Source of the DNA: Silybum marianum | Lineage: Eukaryota > Streptophyta > Magnoliopsida > Asterales > Asteraceae | Assembly: GCA_036898165.1 (NCBI GenBank) | Contig: CM072536.1 | Coordinates: 16,824,001 to 16,888,000 of the forward strand | DNA: 64,000 bases | Direction: 5' to 3' | In this document: in pieces, positions 1 to 11,092 of the stretch | Numbering within the stretch: position 1 is the first letter of the stretch | How the letters are laid out: each line of letters starts with the position of its first letter | The notes under the pieces: model-generated | Seen by the model: only the letters and a program-made list of their open reading frames with translations | Databases searched by the model: none | Told to the model about the DNA's origin: nothing | Position numbers and translations under genes: made by a program

Positions 1-147
1 AAATATAACATGTTCGTCAATTTCTTCATCCTCGTCGTCCCCAAACAACGATTTCGCCATCAATCTCTTCATTGGCGTCGTCATCAAGTAACAATTTCGA
101 CATAAATCAGTTCATCGTCGTCGTCACCAAGCAACTTATTTCCTACA
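1..147. other. Low-complexity left flank of the satellite
   Basis: The stretch is rich in TCGTCG and TTCATC triplet-like words (for example around 30-60 and 110-130) and runs straight into the palindromic satellite at about 148. I see no start codon, domain or transposon end that would make it a gene. It may be the edge of whatever sequence the satellite grew in. Confidence 0.4.
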
Positions 148-263
148 AAATTGTAGCTTATATTCAGTCTGAATATAAGCTAAAATTATGTGTTTGAATA
201 GTTGTAGTATATATTCAATCTGAATATAAGCTACAATTATGAGTTTGTATAATTGTAGCTTAT
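148..263. repeat. Palindromic 51-bp satellite, left block
   Basis: Two complete cores, TATATTCAGTCTGAATATA or one-base variants, are spaced by AT-rich linkers. The block is the left arm of the array that resumes at 2136. The array was split by a solo LTR, as shown by CTTAT at 259-263 and again at 2136-2140. Confidence 0.9.
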
Positions 264-424
264 TGTAACATCCGGAATTTTAGTCATGACTTAAGAAACC
301 TTACATCCTAATATTATGGTCTTTAATATTTAGACGAAGTGTTTCATTGGTATAATATTGGGTGACATTGAAAACGGAGGAAAACGAACGAACAAACGAA
401 GCAAAACCACCCTCGGAACACCCC

Positions 425-672
425 GGCTAGAGTGCCGGCTAGACTGCCATGGCAGCATCGCCAGGGCACACTAGCATGGAGTTTTGAAATCAGGTGTTGA
501 AGTTGAGTTACGGTACATAGCGGGCTAGACTGCCGGCTAGACTGCCATCGCAGCATCGCCAGGGCACACTAGCATGAAGTTTTGAAATCAGATCTGAATT
601 GGAGTTACGGTACATAGCGGGCTAGAGTGCCAACTAGACTGCCATGGCACTATAGCGGGGTAGTATCGCCAG
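425..672. repeat. Tandem repeat of about 97 bp inside solo LTR 1
   Basis: Three successive partial copies start near 425, 521 and 618 with GGCTAGA(G/C)TGCC and contain CTGCCATGGCAG or a close variant, a near-perfect short palindrome, followed in the first two by GCATCGCCAGGGCACACTAG. The third copy degenerates after about 650. The repeats are much richer in G+C than their surroundings. Confidence 0.8.
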
Positions 673-1370
673 TTTTGGTCCAGAGGCACAATAAGGTGCG
701 ATTTTCAGCTTCCTTTCCTCATTTTACCAGATATCATTTTATCAGTTGTTGGAGAACAAGCCAGAGGCGATTTTTAGAATTTCACCTTCTTCACCAACCC
801 TCTTCCAAGCATTTAATACAGCATTAAAGAGGAGAGATCAAGTTGGACATTGGGAGTTAAAGCTTCAAGTGATAGCATTCTTGGTTCCTTTCAGATTTCT
901 TGATCACCTCCATCCTCGTAGGAGCTTTTCTAAGGTTCTCCTAACTCTAGCCTTGTGAGTTCAAATCTAAACTTATAAACTCAAATACTTGTTGTAAATG
1001 TAGCATTTTACTGATTCTTAAGCTTATTTTCAAGTAATTGTGTATTTGGGTAAGTTTGGAGGTTTTAGGTCAAAATGAGGTTTTGGAGTATTTTGTTGTA
1101 GATGATGGGATGAGCATCTTTAGTGGTTTAAAATACTTGGAAATGTTATAAAATGAAATAATCTTTGGTTTTGAAACTCAAAATGGTTTGACCTAGTTTT
1201 TGGTAAAACTTGGATTTGAAAAGGAAATGGTTTATTGAAAGGGTTTTCAAGGTTGGAAAACTAGCTATACGTCTCGTTGATGTATTCGGTCGTAGGACTA
1301 GTATGTAATGGATCCATAGACATGTAGTCGGTTTAAAACGGGATTGTTGTCCCTTTTTGGTAGCATAGAA

Positions 1371-1592
1371 GTCATCGGGGGCCTCTTACCGTTGGGTATA
1401 ATGTCGGATCATTACCGGATGCCATTGACTCTATGCATGCGCAATTTGGGGTCATCAGGGGGCCATGTACTAAGATGCATAATCGGTTATAGACCGGTTG
1501 CTAGTGACCATTGCGCGGGCTTTCGTAAGAAGTCATCGGGGGCCGTATACTAAGGTGCATAATCGGTCATTGACCGGTTGCCATTGGCTCTT
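1371..1592. repeat. About 80-bp tandem repeats (TCATCGGGGGCC units) in solo LTR 1
   Basis: Three units start near 1372, 1451 and 1532 with TCATC(G/A)GGGGGCC and carry a self-complementary ACCGG...CCGGTTGCCATTG section. They match in layout the five-copy repeat at 18552-18895 in the other gypsy LTR, so the array predates the split of the two LTR families. Confidence 0.75.
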
Positions 1593-2135
1593 ACAGTTAG
1601 CTCAAATATCGTGTAGTGACCTACTTCTGGTATCCGTCACTAAGGATGGAACACCGGGTCTCCCCCGGTTGTTTTTAAAAGATCCTTGCTCATCAAGAGT
1701 AAGTTATTTCAAGTGAAGTTGAATGGGATAAACGCACTGTATCTTATCTTTTAAATGTTTTAACTGCCTTATCCATTTAACTGTTTGTTCTTACTAGGCG
1801 TAAGCCTAAAACTTGATTTTAAATGTGGTTTAGCAGGTAAACAGGGTGACGAGGCTCTTTAGAGAAGAGAGGGTTGATGTGTCGAGAGAGAGGACACTTT
1901 TTGGAGATATGCTCATAGAGCACATACATAGTTGGAGCAATAGTATATTCTTTTGAGGATATTAGTAACACCCAATTGTAATCTACAGTCTAAATAGAAT
2001 AGATTATTAGGTTGTTATTTTAATATCCATGTTTAGATGTAAACTCCCATACTCTATCCCCACTTATTGGGTGATTTTTATATTATTCCGCATTTTATTT
2101 TGGTTCAAGTTTACTCTAAATTTTAGGGTGTTACA

Positions 2136-3945
2136 CTTATATTCAGTCTGAATATAAGCTAAAATTATGTGTTTGTATAATTGTAGTTTATATTCAGTCT
2201 GAATATAAGCATAAAATGTTATGCTTATATTCAGACTGAATATAAGCTACAATTATGGTATCACAATGTCATGTTTATATTCAGTCTGAATATAAGCTAC
2301 AATTATGGGTTAGTATAATTGTTGCTTATATTCAGTGTGAATATAAGCTAAAATTATGGGTTTGTATGATTGTAGCTTATATTCAGTCTGAATATAAGCT
2401 AAAATTATGTGTTTGTATGATTGTAGCTTATATTCAGTCTGAATATAAGAATAAAATGTTATGCTTATATTCACACTGAATATAAACTGCAATTATGAGT
2501 TTGTATAATTGTAATTTATATTCACTCTGAATATAAGCTAAAATTATGTGTTTGTATAATTGTAGCTTATATTCAGTCTGAATATAAGCATAACATTTTA
2601 GTATCACAATGTCATGTTTATATTCAGTCTGAATATAAGCTACAATTATGAGTTTGTATAATTGTAGCTTATATTCAGTCTGAATATAAGCATAACATTG
2701 TGATATCATAATGTCATGTTTATATTCAGTCTGAATATAAGCTACAATTATGGATTTGTATAATTATAGCTTATATTCAGTCTAAATATAATCTAAAATT
2801 ATGTGTCTGTATAATTGTAGTTTATATTCAGTCTGAATATAAGCATAAAATGTTATGCTTATATTCAGACTGAATATAAGCTACAATTATGTGTTTGTAT
2901 AATTGTAGCTTATATAACATTGTAGTATCACAATGTCAAGTTTATATTCAGTCTGAATATAAGCTACACTTATGGGTTTGTATAATTGGAGCTTATATTC
3001 AGTCTGAATATAAGATAAAATTATGGGTTTGTATAATTGTAGCTTATATTCAGTCTGAATATAACCTAAAATTATGTGTTTGTATAATTGTAGCTTATAT
3101 TCAGTCTGAATATAAGCATAAAATTTTAGTATCACAATGTCATGTTTATATTCAGTCTGAATATAAGTTACAATTATGAGTTTGTATAATTGTAGCTTAT
3201 ATTCAGTTTGAATATAAGCTAAAATTATATGTTTGTATAATTGTAGTTTATATTCAATCTGAATATAAGCATACAATGTCATGTTTATATTCAGTCTGAA
3301 TATAAGCTACAATTATGGGTTTGTATAATTTTAGCTTATATTCAGTCTGAATATAAGCTAAAATTATATGTTTGTATAATTGTAGCTTATATTCAGTCTG
3401 AATATAAGCTAAAATTATATGTTTGTATAATTGTAGCTTATATTTAGTCTGAATATAAGCTACAATTATAGGTTTGTATAATTGTAGTTTATATTCAGTC
3501 TGAATATAAGCATAAAATGCCATGTTTATATACAGTCTGAATATAAGCTACAATTATGAGTTTGTATAATTGTAGCTTATATTCAGTCCGAATATAAGTT
3601 AAAATTAAGTGTTTGTATAATTGTAGCTTATATTCAGTCTGAATATAAGCATAACATTTTAGTATCACAATGTCATGTTTATATTCAGTCTGAATATAAG
3701 CCAAAATTATGTGTTTGCATAATTGTAGCTTATATTCAGTCTGAATATAAGCATAACATTTTAGTATCACAATGTCATGTTTATATTAAGTCTGAATATA
3801 AGCTAAAATTATGAGTTTTTATAATTGTAGCTTATATTCAGTCTGAATATAAGCTAAAATTATATGTTTGTATAATTGTAGCTTATATTCACTTTGAATA
3901 TAAGCATAACATTGTAGTATATATTTAGTCTGAAGAGCAAGTTAC
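2136..3945. repeat. Palindromic 51-bp satellite, main block
   Basis: About 35 units share the 19-bp core TATATTCAGTCTGAATATA, an inverted repeat around one central base. The linker between cores is usually 32 bp, giving 51 bp in all. Two main linkers alternate irregularly: one is self-complementary (CTACAATTATG...TATAATTGTAG), the other contains TTTAGTATCACAATGTCATG. A short third linker, AGCATAAAATGTTATGCT, occurs at about 2208 and 2846 and is followed by cores with A instead of T at the centre, that is, in inverted orientation. Because 51 is 17 codons and the unit lacks stops, both strands stay open for long runs (up to 131 codons), encoding a repeated YIQTEYKLQLYK-like peptide. I take this as a by-product of the repeat, not as genes. 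Confidence 0.92.
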
Positions 3946-4362
3946 ACAGAGGCAAAATTCTCGGTATGTATTCTCGAAATCTATAACAACATCACAATCA
4001 GAGATGAATTTTCAACTGGATCACACTCAATCGAATTTCCTGATGAAGAAGCAGACTCCATTGAAAAAACAGAATTAACAATTTAGTTTCAGAAATCGAA
4101 AATCCGATTACTAAAGTTCTTCACAACAATGAATACGATTAACAGAGAAGAATTCGATTTCCAGAGAGAGTTCGATTTCCAGAGAGAGTTCGATTTACAG
4201 ATAAATTTCGATTAACAAAGGATGAGAGAAATAAGCGGGAGTGATAAACTTGCCTAATTTACCCCTCAAGCCACATTTAAAGAACGACTTGAATTTGGCT
4301 CAGATCAAGGGCTGAGATCTGTCCTTAGGTTCACAACCAAAGATAGGTTCACATTTGAACTT
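3946..4362. other. Right flank of the satellite, no gene seen
   Basis: The sequence is unique-looking, with a small triplication of a GATTTCCAGAGAGAGTTC-like unit at about 4150-4205. The last 50 bases, read on the minus strand, begin GGAAAGTTCAAATG and later contain ATCTCAGCC. The same words follow the GA tract at 45366-45420, so both places probably carry the end of one repeat family that sits beside TA/GA microsatellites. Confidence 0.45.
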
Positions 4363-4364
4363 TC

Positions 4365-4411
<47 letters not shown>
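4363..4411. repeat. Compound microsatellite (CT)n(AT)n
   Basis: An uninterrupted run of CT dinucleotides passes into AT dinucleotides. Confidence 0.97.
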
Positions 4412-4879
4412 ACATTTACTCTTGGATAAGATCTAGCTGAAGTGAAGTGTATTAGAATGAAATCCAGTTTATGACATTTCGATATGACAGTAGCAATATA
4501 ATAGCATCACCTTGAAAAAAACAGAGAGAGTAGGGGTCAAGTCAAATAGTGTTCTTCACAATCATGGCTAGGAATGTCGTACAATGAATTCCCGGCATCT
4601 CGTAGAAAAAGAGTATAAACAAATAAAATGTTTTTTATAATTTCATTTTTTATCATAGATATTTTATTTTTTATCATAGATATAGATAACGATAATTACT
4701 AAAAAGAATTGGTTCTTTTTGCAAACTTGATGTCGATAAATCCGCAAGTCTAGAAATTCATTTCGGACAATTGAACCTTCTCGAACTGTTTCTCTTTAAG
4801 CACCAAAAATACTTGTGCCAAAATAAAAGATGCGGAGAAGAACAAAAGACCTTGTACACACACATAGGGTCAGGTTTAG
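4412..4879. other. AT-rich DNA, nothing identified
   Basis: Apart from a duplicated TTTTTATCATAGATA word at about 4648-4685, I see no repeat, RNA gene or coding region. TTTAG at 4875-4879 is the left target-site copy of the gypsy solo LTR that follows. Confidence 0.4.
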
Positions 4880-6022
4880 TGTAATGCCCGTAATTTTGGA
4901 CTCTTTATTATATCAGGTTCTTGACCTGGGATTAATTAAGTTGCTTGGTAGGAGGTTTTCGTATAGAAACCATGGGATTAAGTTTGGGATAGCCTCGATG
5001 GTCTACGGTGGGGTGAAGGGTGCTAGTTATTGGATTAGTGAAGAAAGGGGGTTCTAGGCGGCTTAAACCCACTTGAAACCCACCCGAGATTCTTTTTGGT
5101 TGGCCAAATAGAGGAGAAAGTGGGTTCTGGACGACTTAAACCCACTTGAAACCCACACGAAGTCCTGGTGTGCTCGGGTGACTTTTGGGGCGACTTTAGC
5201 CCACTTGAAACCCGCCTAAGTGGTTGTTTGGTCCTGGTTCTTCATAAAAACGGGGGGTTTCTCTCCAAATCATCTTCTCCAACCTCTCTTCCTTCATTGT
5301 TGTCTATTTTGGGGGGTTTCTCTCCAAATCGAGATTTGAAGTTATTCCTCTCATTTAGATCTTGTTTCTCATCAAAACCTTTATGTTTAGTTCTCTAGAA
5401 ATTTGTTCTTAAAAGCAATTTTGGGATTTTGGAGTTTTGACCATTTAAGAGATTTTAGGTTTTTGACTAGGATTTTCATGGATCTTATTGTTGGAAGTTG
5501 TTTTTGATATATTTAGGTTGCTTATGAACTAGAGATGATTTCTAGTGAAGAAATATTGCAGATCTGGACATTTCTTCAAAGGAAGCTATTGGGGTAAAAC
5601 CTAGATTTAGCCTAAATCTAGCAAGGTGAGTTCAAGATACTTTGTGAAAACTTTGTACATGCCAAAAACGTCCATTTTTGAAGTATTAACAAGTTTTACT
5701 TGTTATTTATCAATTGTGTGAGTATTTGGGTAAATTTGCATATTTGGTATAAAAGGATTTATAAATCATGTAAGAATTTATACTTGGGTTTTAGACATTT
5801 TGACAAATAAAGTATAAGTGTGGGTTGTTTGGGTGCATCATCCTTTAAATGAAAACAATTTAGTTGTATTTGCATGTTTAGAGTATTGGATTTTTAAATC
5901 GTTGGAAAATACATGTTATTGCATTATGATACATTTTGGAAATACATGAATGTGATTTCATTTGGAAAATGGTTCGTCTCAACTAATATTTTGAGTAATT
6001 ACATAAGCGTTGAGTTATAGAG
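4880..6022 (+). mobile_element. Solo LTR 2 (Ty3/gypsy-type), first of three pieces
   Basis: The LTR starts TGTAATGCCCG next to TTTAG and ends GGGTGTTACA at 43911 next to a second TTTAG (43912-43916), so both true ends are visible. Insertion of copia elements A and B split it into 4880-6022, 18438-19133 and 43448-43911, about 2.3 kb in total. This piece ends in TAGAG (6018-6022), the target site used by element A. Open frames near 4830-5057 and 5168-5398 lie in the LTR leader and match nothing I know. Confidence 0.85.
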
Positions 6023-6859
6023 TGTTGGTCCCAAAGGAGTTTAGAAGAGTTCAATGGATATAGAAACAATTTATAGAGGGGGGGCGGTTGAATACAAACA
6101 CAAGCTTTTTAGGGTTTTTAAATAAGTTTATATTGAATAAACAAATTTACAATTGTAAGCGGAAATAAGAACAAGTATTAAACCTATTCTATTACAACTA
6201 AGAAATCACTAAGTTGATGTACAAGAACAGGAAAGAAAAGCATCGGAGGTTTAAAAGGAGAAAATAGCATGCATAAAGATGAAGAAGGGTTCTTCATCTA
6301 TTTATACCGGTTGCATTAAATGCAAAGTAAAAGGTATATGCCACGTGTCAAGTTTCTATTAGAGACTTTTCCTTTGTACAAAAAGTAACCATACTTTTGG
6401 CCGTATATGAACAATGACCAAATCAGATTTGATGGGTTTTGACAAGGCATAGGGTTTTGACTTTTGTGCATCGAGGATAAGATCAACATTGATCTTGCTG
6501 AGTAGGCCCCACTTTGATCACTGAACCAGAAACTTCAAGGATGAAGTCTTTGGTTATCACTAAGGCTTTGCAATATCTCACACTTCAGATAGATGAACGC
6601 TGCTATCACTGAACCGCTTCAGATAACGAGCTATCCATCTCTTTCTTCAGCTATGCCTTTGACAGTCGCTGAATGGCTTTATGGTGTGAGTGTTGTTCTT
6701 CAGATCTTCAAGGATAGGATGTTGTTCCTGATCATCAACGATCATTGAACGTTGTCAGTATGTGCAAACGCTGATTTTGAACACTATTCTACCAATGGAA
6801 ATTTTCACTAAGTATAAGAGGAATCATATTCAAATTACTGAAAGGAGTTTGGATCAACA
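6023..6859 (-). repeat. 3' LTR of element A
   Basis: The LTR is bounded by TGTTGGTCCC and GGATCAACA, which are inverted TGTTG/CAACA ends. On the minus strand it begins next to the polypurine tract. It pairs with 17793-18437 but differs from it at many positions even in the first 60 bases, so the insertion is old relative to element C. An ACGTG box and TATA box are described separately. Confidence 0.9.
6299..6350 (-). promoter_or_regulatory. LTR A promoter: G-box and TATA box
   Basis: Read on the minus strand, TGACACGTGGCA (6350-6339), a canonical CACGTG G-box, lies about 33 bp upstream of TATAAATA (6306-6299). The same pair is in both LTRs of B (42909-42857; in the left LTR the G-box at 31553-31564 and TATA at 19416-19423 are separated by element C). 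The 5' LTR of A keeps the G-box (18101-18112), but its TATA is altered to TATAAGTA. Promoter use is inferred. Confidence 0.6.
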
Positions 6860-6870
6860 ATATCCCCCTA
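6860..6870 (-). other. Polypurine tract of element A
   Basis: On the minus strand TAGGGGGATAT directly precedes the 3' LTR, the expected place and composition of the plus-strand primer of a copia element. Elements B, C, D, E and F have matching G-rich tracts in the same place. Confidence 0.8.
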
Positions 6871-7355
6871 GTTGATTATGATTAAGTAACATAAGAAAAT
6901 TTCTTGAGTAAGTTAGTAAGGACTTAGAAATTTTATGGTAAAGATTTGTAATTACTAATCTGTGATATCTTTTTCAGCTAATAACCTATTTAAATTGAGT
7001 TTCATTTATAAGGATATGAAATCATAATTATTACAAGTATAATAGCTATAAAGTACATTCACTGATTAATTACAGAGTGTAATGTCAATGAGTATATATG
7101 GTTTTAAAGAAAATAGAACTCTTATGTTCATTGTCCCTTTTACTATTTTCGGGGATCTTTTCAGTACACAGATGGAGTAGAGTACTTAATTGAATATCAT
7201 TAAAAATATAATTTGTAGAATTACAAGTGAAATGAAATTACGATCTGAGTAAAATACAATACACTGAAGGAAATTACAAAGGAATTGTAAAACAGTAGAG
7301 ACTAGTCAGAGAACTTTTCTTTTCTTCTTCGTAATTCTTTCTCATAGATCGTCTT

Positions 7356-10300
7356 TTAAATACATTTTGCGCCATACGCTAACAAACAGTTATAATACAT
7401 GATCTTGATGAGTTTTGAAGGAGCTTTTCGAGTCTCCTTATTTCTGAGAAACCTTGTTTGCCCATCATTTCCTAGAAATGCCATTCCAACTTCAAGGAGA
7501 GTAGTTATCTCATTTTCTTCATACTTTCTTGCCTCAGGCGGGGATGTATTGAGCATTGAAAGGTCAGGGATAATGAGGTAGGCAAAGAGACTATCAAAGC
7601 CAATTTTAGTCTCATGTTCATTTCTGAATGATGGACCTTCTTCAGCATCAGACTTAGATCTTCTCTTCTTGGATTTCTCAGGGAGTAGAGGAACGCTGAC
7701 ATGTTGTGATATCCTTTGCAATAGTTGATCAAAATGTCTTTCTACTACGCCCTCGAATTGAGATTTGGAATTCTGAACGGCATCTCTGATTTCTAGCTAT
7801 TTAAAGAATCCATAGAACTTAAGGAATTGAGGTTCTTCTTCTTTGCTTCTACTATCTCTGAACATAGTTACTATTATCCTTAGACCTCTTCTTAATTTTC
7901 GTCCTTGGATAGTTGCACGAGTAATTTTAGGGAGCGAATGCGAAAATTAACCTTTTTAGTACACCATTTGAGTTCAGCATCCTTAGGCTCTTCATTCTCT
8001 CTATTCAGGGCTTGCAGAATTTTCTCTTGAGCCACGATAGGATTTACTTGTAAATTTCTCTGGCCAGTTCCTTCTCAGCTAGCTTCTCAGCAACTCGCTC
8101 ACTTCTTTCTTCAGCTTGTCTTTGGCGATTAAGCCTTATTGTTTCTTCTCTTGCCGTCTTTTCAGCGACTCTGAGGCTTTCCTGAGCTTGCTTTATTTTT
8201 TCATCCCTTCGTCGCCGAGCTTCTAGGTCTTATGCTCGTTCTTCAGGTGACAAGAAAGAGAATTCGTTGTAAACACTTATTGGAACACGGGCTTCGGGCT
8301 CAGAGGTTCGAAAAGGAAATTATACTCTGGCCAATTCTAGATCTCTTATGAAGTTTCCCTTCTTCGTTATTCTTCCGGTTCAGGGATTGGCTGCCTATGT
8401 ACATGCCTTTGGATAAGGCCTTCTTCCTCTTCAGATTCAGTGTCAGATATGTAAAAGAACTGATCTTCGGCGGAAGGTTACTCAGTGAAGAGCTCCCCCT
8501 CTGAGTTTGTTGAAGTGGGATCAAGATCCATCACTTGTTTGTTCTTCCCTGAGGGATCAGACTGCTCTTGGTTAGGAGATGGCATGTCCCCCAAAGGTTC
8601 TCTAAAGATCACTCCAGATTGTGGACGGTTTCGAGCGAAGAAACTTGAAAGATTGTGGGCAGTGTCTTCATCGTCATCATCATCATTTCCACCAAATGAT
8701 TTATGAGGAATGTATTTTTCATCGTCCTCATCATCATCATCTTCTTCATCTTCATCATCTTCATTTTCTTCAGTGATGATGGGTGGTTGTTGCTGATAAA
8801 GCTGTTGAGGTTCATCAGGGAGCATTGTATTTGCTTTTCTGATAAGCTCATCAGCGAGTTCTTGGGTAAATTTCTCCCCCTCTTTGTTTCCAACAGGGAG
8901 AGTGTGCACCAGAAGAGTATGCACATTGGAGTTGATGGTAGAGAGATTCTCAGCCTGCGACTTCTGAGTTTGAGAAATCAAACTTAGGTTCCCTCGGTCA
9001 GCGTCATTGAAGGAGGGGGCTTTATCAGATAGGCCTTGAACAAGCCGTAGAATCTCTGCCTGATCCTTCTGAATTTCAGCAAGAGTTTTCTCCTGCTTCT
9101 CAGCTTTCTCAGCGAGACTCTTGGTTGCCCTTTCATTTGCAGCATTATCATCTTTCACTGTCTGCATATCAGTGTAGATGTTAGAGATAGTTGCCTTCAT
9201 GCAAGGAATGCCACCGACTTGGCTAAAGATTATCTCTGAAGAAAGCTACAAGACATCTACACTCTGCCTTATCATGGCACATTCATTCACCAGATAGTCC
9301 ATGGCAGGAAAAGAGGGAGGAGGTAGAGACACCTTGGGTATTTCCATGGGAATGGAAAGTAGCTTGAAGGGGAACTTCTCTTTCTCCATATTCTTAGTTT
9401 TCTAAGATGTAGGCTCCCTGAGAGGAGCAGCCGTGGAGGTTGTGGTTGCTGATGAAAAAATTAGAGTAGCAACACCTGTTGATAACAAAGAAAGATGAGC
9501 CAAAAAGAGCTCGAGGTCAGCAGAAAGATGTTGGTAGGTAGTATGTATAACCAAGGGTACCTTGAGAGTATCTGAAGGATTACTCTCAGATATGGTACGT
9601 GCTACGGTAGTGTCCTGAGGATCAATAGCCTGTGTCTGAGAATGTTTAAGAGAAGCATTCTCAGGTCCTGTGAACGTGGCTTTCCAATTTTTAGATTGTT
9701 GAAACAAAATTGATTCTTGGATAGCATGTTGTTCAACCTCTTCAGAGATAGAGACAACCATCTCTGAATCATGGGTTGATGTTTGGACCAAAGAAGAGTA
9801 GATAGAAGAAGAAGAGAAGACTGTGCATGTAATACCTGATCCAGCTTCAGCAGAGCTGGCTATCACATTCTTAGGGACCGAAGTCGTTGAGAATGGGGCT
9901 AGTGCTGATGAAGCGGCAACGGATGTAGAGACCGTTGTCGTGGCAGTGGAGATAGGAGACATTGGTGATACGCCAAAATCAGAGAGAGTCGTCTTTTGAG
10001 AGACACTCTTCTTTTGCTTCTTTGGAATGGGGCTTATGAGCGATGGTCTTATTGTGACCATCAGTCGGTTGTTTTCTTTTAGCAGGGGAGGAGGAAGTGT
10101 CGAGGCTAATCACTTTGGGGATTGATAGTGATATAGACACAGTCTCTACCTGAGTGGTAGGAGTTGGGGTAGAGGTACTAGCAGGGTCAGCTACCCTGAT
10201 AAGATTCAACATGTAGGGGAGGTAGGGAGCGTCTCCTGGTCGTTCGTCAATTTCTAGAGATTTCTTCCCTACCTGATAGAAGGTTTGATTTCCAACCTTG

Positions 10301-11092
10301 GGGTATCCCTCATAGACAAACTCCAACATTGTTGCTATGAACCTTGGATAAGGGATAGTCTTTTCCCTCTTTTGTGCTTGCACTCTGTTATATAGGTCGC
10401 TGAAAATTTAGTCAGCAAAGTTCAGCTTGCATCCATGACAGAGAGCGTAGCCCTTATCCAAAAAGTGCCTGCTGGCTTGATCTTGAGAGCCAGTCTTAGT
10501 GCCAAAGCACTGAATCACCTGAGTGAATATGTATTGCCATTTCGTTGGCAATCGTTTCTTCTCCATTTTGGTTATGGTTTTGACGTCAGAGTCCCACTTA
10601 TAATCAATAGTATCAAGGAAGTTGATGAGTTCTTCCCTGGAAGGTGCAACAGCTTATTCCTGATTCTTTCCTCTAGCAGGGAGGTGAAGAGCAGTGCGGA
10701 CAATTCTAGAAGTGATGGCATACGTCCCCTTGCTGATAGTGAACTCAATAGTAGAGTATTTGGCTCCCGTGTCAGTGATGACGGTGGTGGTGTGTAGTAT
10801 ACCAGAAGTGTTGAAGGTCGGCAGTGATTCCAACCAGAACATGAGCGAAGGTATACATCAGCGGGCACTTCATGATAAACCTTGCACCGTCAGCGAAGTG
10901 AGGTTTGTCAGCGGGGATATCAACCAATGCGATGTAGTTGCTTGGTTTGACAACTGCTTGTTCAAGGGTGAATGTGCATCCAGGAGCCTCAATGAAGGTT
11001 GTGACAGGGAGAACTTCGTCTTCAACGTACGTGTTCTTGCTGGATGAAGCCATTGATGTTTCAAAGATAGGAACACCAAATAGGAAAATCAT
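7356..11092 (-). pseudogene. Extra ORF (ORF3, 'envelope-like' by position) of element A, broken
   Basis: This is a decayed reading frame of about 1240 codons between RNase H and the 3' LTR. It starts MIFLFGVPIFET, as does the copy in B (36456). In order it has an N-terminal globular region with a KRKQPTDGHNKTIAHKP basic patch at its end (about 10060), a Ser/Thr-rich linker, a predicted coiled coil rich in EKAEKQEKTLAEIQKDQ-type heptads (about 9000-9200), a strongly acidic tract EDDEDEEDDDDEDD (about 8715-8770), a second charged helical region, and a C-terminal domain with the pattern P(D/N)LxMLN...P..R.YEEN...LFRN (about 7380-7640). Frameshifts fall near 10780, 10420, 9990, 9230, 8470 and 7790. 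Sireviruses such as soybean SIRE1 carry an env-like ORF here. I see no signal peptide or clear membrane span, so its function stays unknown. Confidence 0.75.

Larger units (their letters stand above)
264..2135 (+). mobile_element. Solo LTR 1, Ty3/gypsy-type, 1872 bp
   Basis: The element begins TGTAACATCC and ends GGGTGTTACA, a terminal pair common in plant gypsy LTRs. It is flanked by a perfect 5-bp target duplication CTTAT (259-263 and 2136-2140). No internal gag-pol and no second LTR are present, so it is best read as a solo LTR left by recombination between the LTRs of a full element. It lies wholly inside the satellite. It shares the word order of an internal repeat section (GGGATTGTTGTCC, then ATCGGGGGCCTC units, then GGGTCTCCCCCGG) with the larger solo LTR at 4880-43911, so the two are related families. 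The strand shown is arbitrary, because solo LTR orientation cannot be fixed from coding content. Short open frames inside it look fortuitous. Confidence 0.9.

Noticed and set aside
2887..3282. 131-codon protein on the minus strand of the satellite
   Set aside because: It is open only because the 51-bp palindromic unit lacks stops in one frame on each strand. The peptide is a plain repeat with no start context or domain.
2136..3945. CRISPR-like array (conserved palindromic repeat with 32-bp spacers)
   Set aside because: The spacers are two recurring sequences, not unique ones. No cas genes are present and the context is a plant nuclear genome full of LTR retrotransposons.
4830..5398. Two plus-strand frames of about 75 codons
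   Set aside because: They straddle or lie in the gypsy solo LTR and match no protein family.
8703..8987. Hydrophobic plus-strand frame (VLIIIIFFIFIIFIFF)
   Set aside because: It is the antisense reading of the Asp/Glu-rich tract of element A's extra ORF. The similar frame at 34027-34380 is the same effect in B.
9402..10061. Possible membrane span in element A's extra ORF (LFLAHLSLLSTGVATLIFSS)
   Set aside because: The equivalent part of B is much less hydrophobic, so I do not treat it as a conserved transmembrane segment or as evidence for an envelope protein.
7356..11092. Calling the extra ORF a viral envelope gene
   Set aside because: Only its position supports that. I see no signal peptide, cleavage site or fusion peptide.
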